Assembly: GCA_000711775.1 (NCBI GenBank)
Contig: ARYC01000200.1
Span: 95,170 to 159,169 of the forward strand
Source of the DNA: Oxytricha trifallax
Taxonomy: Eukaryota; Ciliophora; Spirotrichea; Sporadotrichida; Oxytrichidae
DNA length: 64,000 nucleotides
Direction: 5' to 3'
Shown: piece by piece, positions 1 through 12,400 of the stretch
Position numbering within the stretch: the stretch's first letter is position 1
How the letters are laid out: each line of letters starts with the position of its first letter
Translations under genes and position numbers: made by a program
The notes under the pieces: model-generated
Told to the model about the DNA's origin: nothing
Seen by the model: the letters and a program-made list of their open reading frames with translations, nothing else
Databases searched by the model: none

Positions 1-3000
1 TCTTGTCTAAGATCCAGATGGAGATAGCTATTCTATGAAATATTTGTGTATATTTTATGATAAAAAAGTTATATAAATGAAGTTTGAGTGTGGAGCGGCT
101 ATTAAGTTTACAAAGACTTCATCTTTAGGTTTATATTTTAAACCATAGAATAACGATGCTGGATCATATTAATGTAAAATAATTTTAACAGATGACAACA
201 AATATGAGTAATAATTTTCAACAACAATTATCAATATATTCGTTAGCTCAGTTAAATAGAAAAATTGAAAAATTATTTCCCTATGTATTTTATATTATCC
301 TCAATTATAATCAAAGCATTATAAAAATATGTAAAACATCTCTTAATTTTAATCTCTACTTGTTTTACTAAATTTTTTATTATAATCTGCAGCCCATAAT
401 ATCTTTAAGAAACCTTTATCATTGAAAAAACTTATATATCTAATCAATATTTTTATCATTTAATCATTTGATAATTGTGATAATATGGTAGCTTGTTATT
501 TAATTTCAAAAAATATGATATTTTTATCTCAGACTTGGAAAATATTGTAAAAATTGAAATATTGGACAATATAATTAGAAATAACACATCTACTTAGCTA
601 AAAGCAACAATTTATAAAATAACAAAGTATGGAGAAGTATTTCTCAAATTTAGTAGTTAAATTAAAATACCTCCAATATGTACAGAGTTTAAACAAAATG
701 ACTTGTAGTTAACAAACATATTTATATAATATACTTATAGTTAACAATTTAGGCTTCAGAGACAAGTGATTAAAGAATGCTTGACTTTTCAAGGAGAGTT
801 ACTTATTTAACAATATTTTTTAGATTAAATTAATTTCATTTTTGTTATATTTATTGATTGCACTAACTATTAAATTTTAATTCAACTTAATTTTGAGAAC
901 CCTTTGTATGTGTCACTTCAAGATAGGGATTAGCTTTAAATTGTTTTTCTGAGAAATGGATATTTTAAAGATGCAAGCACTTTATAACCTATCAAACTTC
1001 ATTATTCTTGTACCGAATCAAATCCCTCATTATTATAAATTATATTGAGTTAATTTATTGTCATAAGAAATATCTTAGTTTTAAAATAGTGACATTCCAT
1101 AAGTAAATAAAAGTTCTCAAAATTTTTTATTGATTTATTGTTTCAAAATGCTTTGCAAATCTTTTATAATTGAAATTTTTGTAAGATTAAAAAAATCAAA
1201 TAATATTGTCTAATCAAAATAAAAACAATGAAAATTTATTATAGTATTATTACATTAATTTCAATTAAATTATTTTTTCATATCATAACACATTCTTACT
1301 TGAGAATCGACACTCTTCAATTTAAACTATGACAGAATGTATTTCAACATATCTTGAAATTATTACTGGTATATTAAATATTGTGATAATTAGATTTATA
1401 TAATAAAAGAAAAAAAAATATAATTTTATTAAGGATTGATATTTCTTTTAATGATTTTTTTTTACTAATATATGAAGAAAGTATTAAGGAAAAAAAATTA
1501 AGATTACTTAAGATTATCAAATTATTTTAAGTAAATTATAAATTAAAATAGTCGAATTGATTTGCGTAACATTTCCGTTAAATACACTTTAAGAAAATTT
1601 GGATTTTAAATCAATCCCTAATTATAATTATTATTTTGAATAAACATAGAATTATTTAAAATTAATAACTTGACAAAAACAGTAACTTATATCATTGTAT
1701 TAATTAAATATGCAATAGGCTTGCTGTATAAATATATATATATATTTGTTATAAAAATAATCTGAGTAAATGCAATACTAAATATAATTTTATAGTATCA
1801 AAAAATTGTTATCATGAGCAAGATGCCCGAATAGGCTTCCTCAACCTAGGAGAGGGTTTACTGACGGTGTCGAAAGTCTAAAGGATGGAGAAAAAATTAA
1901 AAAAACTACCTTGCTGCCTTAAGCCCCAGTAATAATTTCCATATAGTTTTAAATAATTATAATAATATCAAAACAAAGGTCTTTTGGAGGGTTCAATAGA
2001 TACTACACAGGTTCTAGTGATTAGTAATTTTGCAATTAATATTTTGATGTAAATATATCAACTCATTAAATACTTTAGGTCTGCTTCGTTATAATATTTA
2101 TGGGGAATGATCAATCAAATTTACTTATTTTTAAAAATATAGATTAATTTAGTATTATTAAAGAATTTAATTCAATTAAATGCTCTCTAACTTATTTTAG
2201 CCATGCCTTTACTTGACATTTAGTTACCTGCAAACTCAAATTTAATTGTTTCTTATATAATTTAAACACAAAGATGTTCTATAATCTTCTTATTTCAATG
2301 TCTTCATTTGATGTTTAAAACCTTAATATAAATATTAAACAAGAACTACTATATTTTTAGTTCTATAAATGCAATTTTTTTACAAGTTAAATAGAATTTG
2401 GCTTAATTAAATATTTATTATATAAATTTATATCATCTTTTTAATGATTTAAAATCAAATAAATTTATCATTCACTAATTAATACTAAAATCAAACCATC
2501 AATCTTAGTCATGACATAGACGTATCTGAGCAAGGTGACGTGGCAATTCCGTGACGTGGCAGTCATGATGTAGAAAACTCCGAAAAAAAACCATTCTAGC
2601 TGTCAGTCACCTAGTCTCATCCCAAAATCATGATGTCACCCCACGTCTTTCGACATTTGAGGGACAGAGCTCGTGAGATTCAACCAGACTGAAAGAAGAT
2701 GGAGAAAAACCCTTACCGGTCCCACCCTGCTGGGAAACGTAATCCCTGTCCTTTCGCTGTGGTAGCTTCAGCACCCTAACCCGGTGTGGGAAAAAATCCT
2801 TATCGTTGCCTTCAATGGTTTTCGTCTTCTCACTTTTGGAGGCAGAGCGTACCTCCATTCTGCTCCCTATTACCTAGGAAATGAACTCAAGCCAGGTATC
2901 TCATCTAATGCAGGGAAATCTTAGGACCCAGCTCACTCGAAGAGTGTTCGCTGACAGATTGAACCTCGCCGACTGGTCCCTCATGCGTTGTGCCCAGCAA

Positions 3001-6000
3001 CTCCCTGCCTGCCCTCGACAGGCCTTAGTGTAGTAGTAAGCTCTATTAGAAAGTCCTAAGTGGTTGGTACCACCTAGCAATTAACTTTCTAATTTCATTT
3101 ATATCATCTTTAAAATAATTTTTTACAATCTTTTACAAATAAATATTAAATTTACAAAGTTTTCATGGGTTTTAATTCTCCCTACTTATTACTTATTGGT
3201 ATTATTTTAAATAATTTTATAATTATAAGAGCTAGGTGAGGAGACCTTAGGTTTATAAGATAGCTTAGATAATAATGAATAAAAACCCTCAAAACTCCTT
3301 AATGAGTTTTATAAATGTTTTGATTGGTGAGGGTAATGTTGGGGATTAGGATATCTTTTTTATTATTTTCCATTTTATTCATAGATTCAATCCAATTTAT
3401 TATTTTCATGGTGAAGATTTTATTCCTTTATATTTTATCATATAAAAATCTTTATAAATGCTATGTATAAATAAACTCACTAATAAAACTTAAATAATAA
3501 TATATTTTTCGTTTGCTTTACTTATTTAATTAAACTACTAAATTTTATGAAAAATATTTATAATGATTCCTTGATAATTAATTATTTTTAATTTTCTGTT
3601 ACCAATATAGTTTTATAATTTAGTAAATGGTTCCAATTAAGTTTAAAACCAGATTTAAACTTCATTAGATTAAAAGTATGGAATAATTAAGTTTTGGTAC
3701 TATTTAATTGGTACCAATTTTAATCAAACTTATTTAGTTCTAGTACCAATTAAATTTTAACAAATTTAGTACTAATTTAATGGAATTTAATTAGTTAATA
3801 TGGAAATCAATCTCTGTAATTTGTTTTAGTTTCGCAAACTTTCTCTATTTCACTTTAAAGGGATGATCTCCTAAAAGATACTCATATATAATAGGTGTCC
3901 TAAAATTGATAAAAATTATAATTACAAAATTTTAATATTGATATTCATTTATAATACTTTAAGAACTGAAACATCAAATTATTGTGGGTATCATTCACAT
4001 TAACACCACTCATTTCATTAATATTTTTATTTAAATTTTACTTTTATAAAATCTTTGTATTGGATAAAAATATGTTAATAAAGAACGCAAGCTATAAGAA
4101 ATTATGGTATTGAATTGAATTTTAAAATTCTTTATGATTGAAATTACAAAAATAGCTATACATAAATGCCTAATTTTTTGAAATGATGCAATCATTAAAA
4201 TAAAAAAATTAGTATTAGTGATAACCAATTTAAAATGTAATACAGATAAAAATGTCACTTAAATTTATCTTTTTCAAATTAAAAATACTATAAGTCTATA
4301 AAAATTTGAGAATATTTAAGTTAAGTTTTAAAAAAATGATCATATGTAACTTTCATATTTTCATAAAATGGGAAAAAGTAATTATTCTTATAATAAATAA
4401 GCCCTATTCCCCAACATTACCCTCATTAATCAAAACACATATAAAACTCATTAAGGGGTTTTGGGGTTTTTAATAAGATTAATAGCAATCTTATTCAGAT
4501 AATTTCGAAGAAATGGATATCTTTTAATATCAAATAATTTCATATAACTTAATTCTATTACGGTATGCATACCTTGACATAATAAAGAACATGGGAAGCA
4601 TATGGTACATTTTTATTGGAATTTTGATATTAAATTCAACTATTCCAATGTTTAATATTTTAAGATGTTTCAAATTTTTCACAAAAGTATATCGCACGAT
4701 GAGAAAAATGTTCATCTTTAATTCTATACTATTTTAAATAATTTTTTTTAAAAAATTGACCTGTTATCTAAAATAAAATACTAAGATTTATATTGGAAAG
4801 CTATCTGTAAATAACTATTTCGGCATTAATAAATTTCAAATTTGTAAGATACTCTCTTTTTTATATAACTTTAGCTAAAATGGAAAAATACATAATAATT
4901 TTCTGCGTCAGTAATGTTGAAATGGAATAAATTTAGTTAAATATAATTATTTAAATTTTTTTTTCTTAAAAAAATAATAAATAAGGTCAAAAATTTTAAG
5001 TATATCGATTATTTAATAAAACTTTCATTTTATTGTTATTTTTTTTATTTTGAGAGATATTTGAGGGAATATAAAAAGAATGAAATAATTAGGCAAATAA
5101 TTCCTCTAAATTTTTTATAGTTAAATTAGTTCTTTATGACAAGCATTTATTAAAAAATCTTCATCTATGATAAGTAATTAAATTAATGTATTTTTTACTT
5201 TAAATTTTTGTATCTGACAATAATCACTTTGATAATGCTTGCAATGGTTGTATCTTACCCATTTCTAATTTCAATTTTACTCCTAAGAAATTATAATGCT
5301 TTGTTAAAGTCAAAGAATTAAATCTTAATTATTTTAATCAATTAAACAATAAATACATTTTCTATAAGTGGATTAAAGCTTCAATGAAAAATACTATAAA
5401 GTGGGTATATTTTAAATATTAAATCACTGAATTAATTAATCATTTTAAGGTTTAGGTTTATAATGTTGATAAGATAGGAAAATATAAATTTAATATTTTT
5501 ATTAGGAAGCTTATATGAAGGACTGAATTTGAATTCAAAGGTCGCAGTGATTTTTAACACAGCTTTTACTTTGAAAAGATTTTTCATTGCTTTTATCAGT
5601 GTCTATTTTCTTGAACTTGCTGCTATATAAATTTCAATGTTGCTAATGGCGAATATTTTTTCATTGATGTATCTTATTGCTTTTAAACCGATAGAGAATA
5701 TAAAAAATAATTATAATTATTATATAGAATAAAGTGCTAAATCAAATAGGGGGAAATAGGAAACCATCATTTTATTTTTAATTTATATGTAACTTCCTAT
5801 TATTTATTTTGGTTATATCATTAATACATGAGAAACAGTACTTTATTCTTAGATTTTATTTTGTCTTAATTAATTTATTATTACTAACTATTAATACTAA
5901 ATCAATTAGAAATTTTCAACGAAATATGCATTCTGATCATATCTTATTATTATTGGATTATATTTTAATGGAAAACTTTATGATTTAATTAATAATAAAA

Positions 6001-6679
6001 GTAATTTAAAATATAGGATTTTAGTTTTTCTACCAAAATCCTTAATTCATAAAAAATAATTTTTATTTTTATTAATTTTAGGATGCTAGATATTTTAATT
6101 TCAAATTATTTAATAAACGAAGGATATTCCTCTTGTGATTTCAGTTGATAAATAATTTATATAAAAGTAGAAGTAACAATCATTTATTTTTAATTTATTA
6201 TATATAGTTTTTATAATGAAATAATGGCTTGGAATATTTTTATTATATAAAATGTATTTCTATAATAGTTATTTCTTTTTACACCATTTTTGGACAATCC
6301 GTTTATTAGAAATGACGTGGGATATGCTATAATTGGAGTAACATCTATGAACCTACTTACTAACATGATCATTATGATTGCTATTTCTTTAAAAACTTTC
6401 AAAGCCACAATTCAATAGATGATACTAAAAATCAAGACTATTTTAGCAAAATGTATGTTACCTAACAAATAAAAGAAATAGCATCACCAACATTCTGAAA
6501 AACAAAATGAGATTATACAAAGTGACATGCAAATGTTCAATTCTCTTGAATCCCAATTTAATTAATACTTATGTTTTAATCTTAGACAGCCGAATTCTCT
6601 ATCAATTACAATGAAAATGACTAAATTATAAATTAAAAAGACTTTAGATTAGAGTAAACTAATACTTCTTCAATAATGA
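1..6679 (+). CDS. Gene 1: CADG-type surface membrane protein paralog, 5' partial, germline (IES-interrupted)
   Basis: The window opens inside this gene. The first block (1 to ~270) reads LVQDPDGDSY and later NNDAGSYQC, the end of a cadherin-like DPDGD unit. Further blocks, each aligning with genes 2-5, lie at ~505-725, ~905-1040, ~1985-2130 (holding the intron at 2049-2078), ~2170-2325, ~3225-3280 joined to 4475-4730, ~4773-4850, ~5505-5730 and ~6290-6679. The C-terminal half encodes several membrane segments (for example MGSIWYIFIGILIL) and a Gln-rich tail ending in TGA at 6677-6679. Glutamine is written TAA/TAG throughout. The acidic linker before MDIF is split by a TBE derivative, and removing it with one AAT restores the frame. 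Family membership is certain from the alignments; function is unknown. A possible extra tail block lies near 7500-7800, so the true end could be later. Confidence 0.75.
2049..2078 (+). other. Conserved 30-nt spliceosomal intron of gene 1
   Basis: GTAAAT at the 5' end and TTTAG at the 3' end. Removal joins I-L-AT|G to give ILMSASLQYLWGM, matching genes 2-5, which have an intron at the same codon and phase with unrelated internal sequence and lengths of 31-35 nt. There is no flanking direct repeat, so this is an intron rather than an IES. Confidence 0.8.
2241..2268 (+). other. 28-bp IES in gene 1, pointer CAAA
   Basis: Direct repeats CAAA at 2237-2240 and 2269-2272 flank an AT-only insert. Rejoining gives AAC TCA AAG ATG TTC, which reads ANSKMFYNLL and matches ANTKMFYGLL of gene 2. 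Confidence 0.75.
2340..3225. other. Large IES of gene 1 containing a GC-rich island (~2515-3097)
   Basis: This lies between the SSFDV block and the acidic-linker block of gene 1. Its centre, ~2515-3097, is strikingly richer in G+C than the surrounding DNA. It starts with two copies of GTGACGTGGCA (near 2536 and 2552) and contains GCCTG/CAGGC near 3007-3023. An uninterrupted standard-code reading on the minus strand (2628-2858) has no recognisable domain and is probably a by-product of the base composition. I see no tRNA cloverleaf. It could be a foreign or repetitive element or a structured RNA; its identity is unknown. Confidence 0.45.
3045..3093. repeat. Hairpin at the end of the GC-rich island
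   Basis: The outer stem is ATTAGAAAGT (3045-3054) with ACTTTCTAAT (3084-3093). The inner stem is CTAAGTGGT (3056-3064) with ACCACCTAG (3069-3077). The structure marks the 3' edge of the island and could be a transposon terminus or an RNA structure. Confidence 0.6.
3281..4471. mobile_element. TBE-derived 1.19-kb deletion derivative inserted in gene 1 coding sequence
   Basis: The left end reads AAAAACCCTCAAAACTCC and the right end is AAGGGGTTTTGGGGTTTTT. About 70 bp at each end are inverted repeats of each other (3281-3349 versus 4399-4471). It is flanked by AAT (3278-3280 and 4472-4474), matching the ANT target of TBE elements. All three TBE genes are gone. The interior at ~3600-3910 resembles the non-coding spacer between the 57-kDa and 22-kDa genes of the full TBE at ~35880-36230, including the GGTACCAAT and TTAGTACTAA motifs. 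Removing the element plus one AAT gives an open frame through LDNNEQDQQQSYSDNF, so it behaves as an IES with pointer AAT. Confidence 0.85.
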
Positions 6680-9400
6680 ATAATTCTTTCAATTTAATTA
6701 AAATGAAAAAACAAAAACATAAGAAATAAAAGACAAAAAACAATAAGACGTGTAGTAATGCAGTCTCAAAATAATAATTAAATTTCATGAATAATCAAAT
6801 ATCTAATAATTTTAAACATAATGGGAGTTTAAGAGTTGAACCTGTTGACTTATAGTTAAAATATTAAAATGAGGATTATCAATAGATTATTTATACTTTT
6901 CTTTTGTATAAATTTACTTGAATTTATGTAATTTAGAAAGTAGAGTAGTTACAACAATTCAACAAACCTTGGAATAATAATGAAATTTAGTAAGCTATAA
7001 ATAGATTTAACACTACTGCAAAACAGATTATATATTTACTATTATTTAATTTAAATTGAGATATAATTGGCTAAACCTTTGCAACAAGAATCAAAACAAA
7101 AAATACAAAATTATATTTGTTTAATAATTTTGACAATTCATTTATTTATATATATAGAGAAAATTGAAATTAGCATAATTATAGATTATATTATTGACAA
7201 ACTTTTATTTTACATATTTCAATAGTTCTTAAACCAGAATATTTTAAGAATTTGTTTTTATCATTTTTTCTTAAAAATGTAATTATATATATATCTACTC
7301 TTAAAAAGATTTATTTGAAATAGATTATAATCTAGTTGAAGTCCATTTTTGGAACTATAAATTTAATTAAATTAAAGTGAATGAAATAAATGACCTACAG
7401 ATTATAGCTGAAATTTGAAATAATTTGATAATGAATTTGGAAAGCATACATTCACAACGGTTGTTGTCGACTAAAATCTTTTGGCAATTAAAAATACTTA
7501 ATCTACATAGACTAGTCTTTTGACTTCAATAGCTCAGGAATCTTTAAATCCTAAAGAATTATAGGAAATCCAATTGTAATTAGAACGTTGTTCCATAATC
7601 ATATTTATTAATACTATTATCCACAAAAAATGATTAAGGATTCACTAAAAGCACCCCTCAAACAACAAAAAAGAGTTTAGGCTAAGTCTTTATAGAAGTA
7701 TAGTTATAGAATTGATAGAGTTTATACGTTGAGCAAGTTTCAAAAAGTAGGTGTAGGAAGAAGAAAAATTTAATCGGCAACAACTAGAGTGATTATTTTT
7801 TTTATCCTCATTACTTTTAGAAAGATAAAAATAATAAAATTTAACTGTGAGTTTCAATCTTGATTTAACGATCTTTTAATTAAAGTCATTATAATTCTGA
7901 CTTAGGTTCTTATTATATTAACATAAGCATCCTGTAATTGAATATTAAATTTATTCATAAATTCTTCTCTAATTACTTTATTAATTTTTAATATCAATAA
8001 TTATTACTCATTACTGCATTATGAAATATTAATAGAGCAAAAAACATAAAATTAGTTCATTTAAAAAATCATAAATATAAATTAACTTATAAATGGCATA
8101 TTCAATATCATTTATGATTTGCGGATTTAATATAATAAAGGAAATAATGACTAAACTATAAATGATGGCTCTAATTGTGATTTAGTTTTAAAATTAGAAA
8201 AACAAGACACAACATCAAGTTAAACTACGATATAATAAGATTTCATTTATTTTAGTGAGAGATTATTTCTTCACTATAATATTCCTTCAACAAATACTTA
8301 AGAATTTTAATGACTTTATGTTTATACTTTATCATTTAATATTTAAACATTTACAATAATTATAGCATTGATATCTGATTTTTTTAATTTAAAATAGATT
8401 TAATTTTTATTCAATTAATTATAATTTAAAGAATTTAAAACAAATGAATGATTAACTTTAATTTTATTTATTTAAATATTAATTTAGTAAGAAACATTAC
8501 TTCTAAAAGCCTGATTGGAAAATATATTTGGAAAATTAAATCATATAGTTTTATAAAAATATATTTGAAAATTATATTTATATTGATTTTATTAAGAAAT
8601 ACATATTCCCTTTGAAATTTTTTCTATAGTATATAGAAAAATAAATGATTTATATTTAAATTTATTATTTATGTATTTATCGTGACCTCAAAATGTAGAT
8701 ATAGTCATTTTAAATATAAAAAATGAATAAATTCTTTTACTTTAAATTTTATTATTAATGATATTTTGATTTTGGTATAAAACTAATTAAAAATAAGTTA
8801 AATATCTACTAAATGATTTTCTCTTTTTAAATAGTTTATCTTTGAAGATATATTTATAAATATTGCATATCAAATTGAAAATTTTATGTTAGTTTAATTT
8901 TTTTGAATAAATATTCCAATATAAATAATTATTTTTTTGTTTTAACCATTATAATTATAATTGATATTAAAATCAAAATTATTATATTTTATTTATTTTA
9001 AAATTAACTATTGATGCAAATACTTTACTAATAAATTTCAGTGTATAGAGAAATAAAAATTTTAAATATAAATTTAAATATTGACAACAACTCCTTTACT
9101 TATAATAAAAACAATGTGAATAATTAATAAAAACTAAAATTTATATTTTAATAAAAAGGCTGAAGTTTAAAAAGCTATAATTTTAATTAAGGTTATTGAA
9201 TTCAAAATTAAAAAACTTTTATAAAATTTTTTCTTTAATAAATCAAAAGGCTTTATTATTACCTTTCCTAATTTATTATTCTAGGAGACTATAAATTAAG
9301 TAGGAAAAATTTAATTAAAAAATTTAATAGAACAATCAATTCATTATATAAAATATAATTTACATTTATATATCTGTGGTTTTAAATATAGCAATTAGTA
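6680..9400. other. Intergenic spacer between genes 1 and 2
   Basis: Very AT-rich. No paralogous coding block was found except a possible tail-like stretch at ~7500-7800. No inverted-repeat element or GC-rich island was noticed. Promoter and poly(A) signals cannot be called in DNA of this composition. Confidence 0.5.
7505..7800 (+). other. Possible extra tail block(s) of gene 1
   Basis: Two short TGA-free readings look like the basic, Gln-rich tails of the paralogs: SLLTSIAQESLNPKELQEIQ near 7508, and a Lys/Gln/Arg-rich stretch near 7645-7790. If real, the TGA at 6677-6679 would be inside an IES. There is no pointer evidence, so this is weak. Confidence 0.25.
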
Positions 9401-12400
9401 ATGATGAAGAACATAATAGATATTAAAATACTATAAGTGTCCATAAGATTCTCGCCTTGCCTTCTCTCGATCATATTGCTCTTATGGTAATTCAAAAACA
9501 TTCTACAAACAATTACTTACATATAACTCGCTAATTTAGGTTGCTTTTGATTGAAAAATCTTTATCCCAGCAGTGCTTTGATGGAAGAATATACCCAATG
9601 ATATTTGGTACTGAAAACGCAGATATGCAACTGGAGTCATTTGACTTTTCTCTTCAGGGAGATATCGCCATGGGTGGAGGAGTGGCTTCTGACTTTAAGC
9701 TTATCCCATTAGGATTCTAAGATTAATAGCCAATACTTCTAAATCCCCATTATTATAAGAGCTAATAATTAAGGATGAGTTATATTTATAAATTAAAAAT
9801 AAATTACGTTATAGACTTATATTCATTATAATAAGCATCAGAGATTTAGCTGGTCTATTTTTCTAAGCAATAATTTTAATCATTATAGATAAGCCAATTA
9901 TAACTTTAATATAGAATTAATTTATCTTTAAAAAATTCTGATTCAAATTTATATAAAGGAGTTTTAGTTGTAGACAACACTTCAACTTTTAAAATATAAA
10001 ATTTTATTTATTAAATTAGTTAAAATAGCCAAGATATTGACGTAAACTGTGCAAAACAAAATAATTTAGGTGCAATATTCTAAAGACTATTCTATAATAT
10101 TTGCACTACTTGATTAATAGTTTTTATTTATAAAATGTATTTTACTTTAATCATTCTTTATTTGCAAAAACATACTTAAATACATGACAATTGGTAAGAT
10201 TTCATCAAAATAAAAATAAAAGATTTTTTCAGGCCTAAATTTTAATTAAAAAGATTTTTAGAAGCTAAAATTTGTATATTTTATATTGGATGCATATAAT
10301 TTATTTGATTACATAACTTAAATTAGTTTTTATTAAATGTATAATGCTATATTGTGCCTCACTAAAATATTTTTAGTAAAATTATTTAAGCTTTAAATAA
10401 AAAAAGTAAATGAGTGAGAATCATATAGTTAGTTTCAGGAAAGAGAACATCGTGAAAGAGAGGAACAAATTTTGGATGATCATAAATCTAGGGAAACTTA
10501 TTAGTTGATAAAAGTTATCTGCATTTTTATTTTAAAAAATTAAAATAACTGACTTTTAGCAAAATAAGTAAGAATAGGAAAGGAATTGCAAAGACCCTTA
10601 AAATATATATCCTTTATTAATAATAAAGGATCCAAATAAGATAAATTTATATTAAGATTAATTGGTTACCTTTAGTAGAAAATAATTAATCATATAAAAA
10701 AGATCATATTTTATATTTATTTCCCTAATTCAATATGTTTTTAATTAAAATTAACAAGGTTCGGTATCAATGATATATTTCGATGCATCAAATGGTGATA
10801 TACTTAAAGCTTTGTAAATCTATGATGTATCAAATATACCCGAAATGGCAACTTTGATATCAAATTTTGTATCTGATTTTTCAAACAAAATCTGGCTGAA
10901 TTATGTGATCCAAGATATAAAGCCCGTAATTGATATTCAATAATCAAATTATAAGTTAAATAATAATTGTATCTTTTCGAGTTACATCTCCGTTTTTTCC
11001 TATTACTCCTTAGTATGCGTAAGTCTGGGATCATACCTATAATCAAATATAAAAATATACTATTAAATTTAATGGTTTTTCATGGTCTTATCATATTCAC
11101 AAACATCAAAATAATGATACTCTTATATAATATTTATTGAATAATCTATTATAAAGTTTTTTATTAATTAAATGAGATATTGATGTCATTTGTGACAAAT
11201 AATCCCTCAATTTCTTAAGCTTATGGCATTGTTTTTACAGATGCAACCAATGGAGGGGTATAAACAACTTATGCTAGCACTGGTGAATTGAATATTTTTA
11301 TGTATATTTAAAGATAAAAATTCAGGATAACTAATATAGAAAGTATGTATGATATTGCTAGTCAAAAACATACCTATACTTTTTGTGGGTCTAATTCAGT
11401 AACTGAAGGCACCCTTCAATATTATATTAATTAATAAACTTAGGATTTAAATTAATTTAGTAATACGGGTTTATACAGAGAGATGAAGCAACACCACCCA
11501 ATTACATTCAAGGTGTCTATACTTATGGCACCTACATTGATTATAATAAAAAAATGTTTTATAATTATCATTAGCATAGTTATAGCTAGAATTTAATAAT
11601 AAATCAGATTCACATTAAAAGTCTAAAGTATTATATTGGGGGGGGAAAGCTTCCTGCACTTGTGATAGTTTCCTGCACTTTTTTATAGGTAAAATTTCAT
11701 AAGTTTAACAATAAAATTTTTTTTACAACCCATAAATTTTAAGATATTTTTTATATCATATACGATTGGCATGAAAATATAGTGTTATACATTATCTAAT
11801 ATTAAATACCATTAAAAGAAATAATTAGATTTTTAACAACAATTGAATAAAATATTTGGAATTTCATTAGTACAAAGAGAACAATATTATGGTTGAGATA
11901 CAGAAGTCTACTAATATCAGATGAAATCTATATAGTGGATAAATTTCATCCTTGCTTGGATGGTTATTAGATTCCATGTTAATAAAGATATTGATTAATT
12001 GAAGAATAGATTAAGTAATTTATAAAAAAAATTAGTAAAAAATTTTGTTGATAATGTGATAAAAATTGAATTCTAAAAATGAAAAATAATTTAGTGCAGG
12101 AAACTAACCTAAAAAAAATTTTTTATAATTAACCGGTGCAGGAAACTTTCCTCCCCCATTATATTTATTAAATGTCAAGGTTTTAAAATGATTAGTGAAA
12201 CGAGTATAGTAGGATTTATATATTTTTTAATTAAAATTAACAGATTTTACAGTGATTTCAAGAACAGTGATTAAACTCTACACTATATGAAATTGGAAGT
12301 ATTATCGGGAACTTCTGCGAAATTTACGCATAGACAGTTACCCGAAGTCGTAGACATAAGTGCATCTTTATAAAAATAATTATTTATTATGATGGGCATA

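Noticed and set aside
2628..2858. 76-codon minus-strand ORF in the GC-rich island
   Set aside because: No recognisable domain; the absence of stops is expected from the higher G+C content.
2515..3097. tRNA or rRNA gene in the GC-rich island
   Set aside because: No cloverleaf with T-arm and anticodon arm could be drawn, and no universally conserved rRNA segment was recognised.
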